Shown: positions 61,172 to 64,000 of the stretch, piece by piece
Position numbering within the stretch: position 1 is the first letter of the stretch
Layout of the letters: the number at the start of each line of letters is the position of its first letter
Source of the DNA: Hippophae tibetana
Taxonomy: Eukaryota > Streptophyta > Magnoliopsida > Rosales > Elaeagnaceae
Length of the DNA stretch: 64,000 nt
NCBI GenBank assembly: GCA_037013495.1
Contig: CM072811.1
Location: 26,538,159-26,602,158 of the forward strand
Direction of reading: 5' to 3'
Position numbers and translations under genes: made by a program
The notes under the pieces: generated by a model
The model's database searches: none
What the model saw: the letters and a program-made list of their open reading frames with translations, nothing else
Told to the model about the DNA's origin: nothing

Positions 61172-61257
61172 CTTGTGTTTTCTCATCAACTGTAATTTGT
61201 ATTAAAGATTCATACTTGTGTTTTCTCATCAACTGTAATTTGTATTAAAGATTCATA
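61172..61257. repeat. 43-bp tandem duplication
   Basis: Two adjacent identical units beginning CTTGTGTTTTCTCATCAACT at 61172 and 61215. Confidence 0.9.
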
Positions 61258-61593
61258 TTTTTGTTAATTTAATCAGTTAATTAATTATTTTATTTTATTT
61301 TTAATTTTCTCAATAATTTATTTAGTGTGTTTATATTTATTTTATTATTTTATTATTTTTAAGAAAATAATTAAATAATTTTAAATCAACACAATTTAAT
61401 GAGAGATTGACCTCAAAGTAAACTTATCACTAAGTTATTAGTAATTTGTATACTTAAGAACATCTATAATTTACACCATAAACATCCTAGATACTTGTCT
61501 ATATGAATGAGCTTTTCTCTTGAGTTACCAAGCCCATAAGAATATGTCTTCTTTGGCCTTTATTAATAAACCAATTAAAAATTAGACCATAAC

Positions 61594-64000
61594 ATTCTCC
61601 CCCACACACGGTTAAGAAGCTTACGTTGCAACTTGTTCTTTGAAGCATATAATGTGGTCTTAAAATTTCCATAATGCATCTTCATGCTCCCATGATTCTT
61701 CACTTTTGGGTAATCCTTTCTATTTGAATAATCCTTTCTATTTGAATAAGTAATCCATATAATTGGGAGCTTTTCACCTTCATATTTTCCTTTTGGTTAG
61801 TATGCATTCCATTTCATTGTCAAAAAAAGTCACGATGCTTATAGGTGCCTTCTTGATGCTCTATGAGTTAGGTCCTCTATTTCTTCATGGTATGGCTTTA
61901 AGAGACTTACATAAAAGACTAGGTGGGTCTTCAACTTAGGAGGACGTTGGACCTTATAAGAAACCTTTCATTCTTTCTTTAGGATAAGAAAAGTTCATAT
62001 GTATTGCCATACCAACTGCTTGTTTACTTTTTTAAAAGACTTAAATTGATGAGGAAGAAACTTTACCATAACTATGTCACCTTCATTAAAGACAACCTTC
62101 ATTCTCCTTTTATTAATGAACTTTCTAATCTACTTGGTTGCTTTGTCCAAGTATGCCTTTGCAATCTCGGCTTGATTGTGCCATGCTTTAGTAAACTTGT
62201 ACACTCTAGGGCTCTTCATCTTGTAACGTTTTGTTAAGGCTTAAGGAGTCATGGGTTGTTATGAAATGACAATTTCAAATGGATTTTTAATTTTTGACTC
62301 ACCTCATTGAAGATTATAAAAGAATTGAGTCTTTGGCTTTGTTTGCTTTAATCATGTTGATTGACACTTATATAGTGCATAAAATAAAGTTCCAATAAGG
62401 CATTTACACTCTAAGTTTTTTGATCACTTTCGGGATGAATTTTTTTCAAGAAGTTTAAGCTTAAACTAAGTAACTTAAATAGCATGGTCCATAACTTACA
62501 AGTGAAGCATGGGTATCGATCGCTCACTATCCTACTTGGAATTCCTTAATACTTTACCATGTGTTTTAAGAATAGATGAGAAATTTTCTCTATAGTATAG
62601 TCTGTCGAGGCATAAATTAATATAACATACTTGTTGGATCAATTCACTACCACAATAATGATTTAGCATTCTTCAGATTTTGGAAAAGTAGAGATGAAGT
62701 CCATGGATACACTTTCCCTTCAGCACTTTGAAATGAGTAATGGTTCAAATATCCCTTCTAGTTATTGTTATTCTACCTTATATTGTTGACAAACAAGGGA
62801 AGTCTTCACACAAGACTCAACATCATCTCTGATATGTGGCTAATAATATGTCAGTTCAAGCAAGGCAAGAATTCTCTTATCTCATAGATGTCCAACCCAC
62901 GTAGAGTCATGGAATTCTTTAATTAGATCCTTCCTTAAGTTCTTCCACCTAGGAGTGTAAAGGTGATTTTTTTTAGTGTAGAGTAGGCTATTGATGACTC
63001 AGAATCTCCTTGCATTCCTCTCATTAACTAAGGTCACGAGACTATTTTCAAGCATGTCTTATATAAACCCTTCTTTGATTCTCTCCAATAGTGAGCTTCC
63101 AGGTTTTCTCATGGTGGAAAATTCATCTTTTTGACTTAGTGCATTAGTAAATACATTTACTTTCACAGGATTATACTCAAGCTAATAATCAAACTTAACT
63201 AAGAAGCCTTGCCATTTGACTTCTTTATTGGAAAATGTCTTTTGAGTTTTGAAGTAACTAGTGGAAATATTATTGACCATGATGGTGAAGTTTGAGCCTA
63301 ATAAGTAATGTTGGCATACCGTTAGGCAATGAATAATGACATTCATCTCTTTTTCTTGCATTGTATATTTTATCTTTCTGTCATTAATCTTTCAAATTTT
63401 GTTGGCTATAGAGTGTCTTTCTTGCATCAATACTCCTTCTATCACAAAATTAGAGGTGTCAATATGTAACTCATATGGCTTAGTATGATCAACCAAGCAC
63501 AACTCATGCTCCTTAATTAGAACCTTATTCAACTCCCTAGATACATCTTGACAAAGTGATGTCCACTCCTATGTTTTGTTTTTCTTGAGCAAGTTAGTAA
63601 GTAGAGATTCCTTTGAGGATGAAGAACTGATATAGTTCACACATTCATAAATAATCTTAGCTTATGAATCTTAGTTGGTAATTCACATTCTTGTATTGCC
63701 TTATCTTGGCCTCATTCATCATAAGTTCTCATCCTTGATCTTATGTATGCCCAAGAAACATAACCTTTTGCTGGGTAAAAGAGCAATTTTCCTTTTTCAT
63801 ATAAAGCTCGTTTGTCCTTAAGATATGAAAAACTTGCTTTAAGTGTTAAAAATGCTCATCTAGAGTGTTAATTGTCATGCATGCAATCTTTTCCTCATTT
63901 TCTGGGGTTATATATACTTGGTAGTAATTGGAATGCAATTCCATCTTGTTGAAGTATTGTATCTTTCCAAGTTCATTGAATAAGTCACCTATGAGAGGGA
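61594..64000 (-). mobile_element. Ty3/gypsy chromovirus fossil, 3' part, runs off the window end
   Basis: Read on the minus strand. The window holds the 3' half of pol: RNase H (about 63.7-63.1 kb), integrase (about 63.0-62.0 kb, with the FNEGDIVMVKFLPHQFKS and PPKLKTHLVFYVSLLKPYHE blocks at its C-terminus), and a terminal chromodomain (IKWKGLPKSEESWEHEDALW, about 61.73-61.68 kb) that marks the chromovirus branch. Next comes a purine-rich tract (GTGTGGGGGAGAATG) and the presumed start of the 3' LTR (TGTTATGG). Reverse transcriptase, protease, gag and the 5' LTR would lie beyond 64 kb. Many disabling changes; an old, inactive copy. Clade within chromoviruses not resolved. Confidence 0.8.

Larger units (their letters stand above)
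59357..61590. other. Intergenic DNA and probable LTR side of the Ty3/gypsy fossil
   Basis: No host gene supported. Contains (AATT)n at 60880-60903 and a 43-bp tandem duplication at 61172-61257. The right part should include the 3' LTR of the minus-strand element described next, because the polypurine tract lies at about 61590-61605, but I could not fix its far border. Confidence 0.45.

Noticed and set aside
61990-62240. Plus-strand 77-codon ORF
   Set aside because: Antisense to the integrase part of the Ty3/gypsy fossil, which explains the sequence much better.

Overview
This is nuclear genomic DNA from a flowering plant, almost certainly a eudicot. It is AT-rich, genes are sparse and intron-containing (GT/AG introns with T-rich acceptors), promoters carry telo-box and Site II (TGGGCC-type) motifs, and the space between genes is filled with plant transposable-element families. 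The species cannot be told from the sequence. There is no prokaryotic gene organisation, CRISPR array or rRNA/tRNA gene that I can see. 

Layout. 1-9.9 kb: gene-free AT-rich DNA with possible CACTA-transposon ends, a retroelement-like dispersed repeat (3.4-4.5 kb) and microsatellites. 9.97-13.94 kb (minus): a four-exon PP2C-type phosphatase of the PTC7/SpoIIE-like plastid/mitochondrial group. About 15.0-22.35 kb (plus): a nearly full-length but decayed endogenous pararetrovirus (Caulimoviridae) ending at a tRNA-Met primer-binding site. 22.4-26.1 kb: intergenic, with a foldback element. 26.15-31.0 kb (plus): the large subunit of U2AF (U2AF65), 13 coding exons. 31.4-41.4 kb: a repeat and debris zone with an 88-bp tandem duplication, a solo-LTR-like segment, an unidentified proline-rich pseudogene, a GRV2/RME-8-like gene fragment, copies of the dispersed repeat, and a decayed L1-type LINE. 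41.79-46.34 kb: an apparently intact hAT DNA transposon with 12-bp TIRs, an exact 8-bp target duplication and a 705-residue BED-finger transposase. A second, decayed hAT relic lies at about 47.1-47.5 kb. 48.73-49.99 kb (plus): an intronless mitochondrial-type PPR protein. 53.9-57.67 kb (plus): the splicing factor SF3B4 (SAP49), nine coding exons. 58-61.6 kb: intergenic with a 379-bp foldback MITE. 61.6-64 kb (minus): a decayed Ty3/gypsy chromovirus that runs off the window end. 

Two of the four host genes act at the same step: U2AF65 recognises the polypyrimidine tract and recruits U2 snRNP, and SF3B4 is a subunit of SF3b inside U2 snRNP. From memory of the Arabidopsis map, U2AF65A (At4g36690) sits next to a PPR gene (At4g36680), and the paralogous PPR gene At2g18520 sits next to SF3B4 (At2g18510). 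The order U2AF65-PPR-SF3B4 here therefore looks like the ancestral order before duplication and gene loss in the Arabidopsis lineage, stretched here by transposon insertions. I found no evidence of a new defence, toxin or biosynthetic system; the best second-look items are the intact hAT element, the synteny, and the composite pseudogene zone at 31-38 kb.
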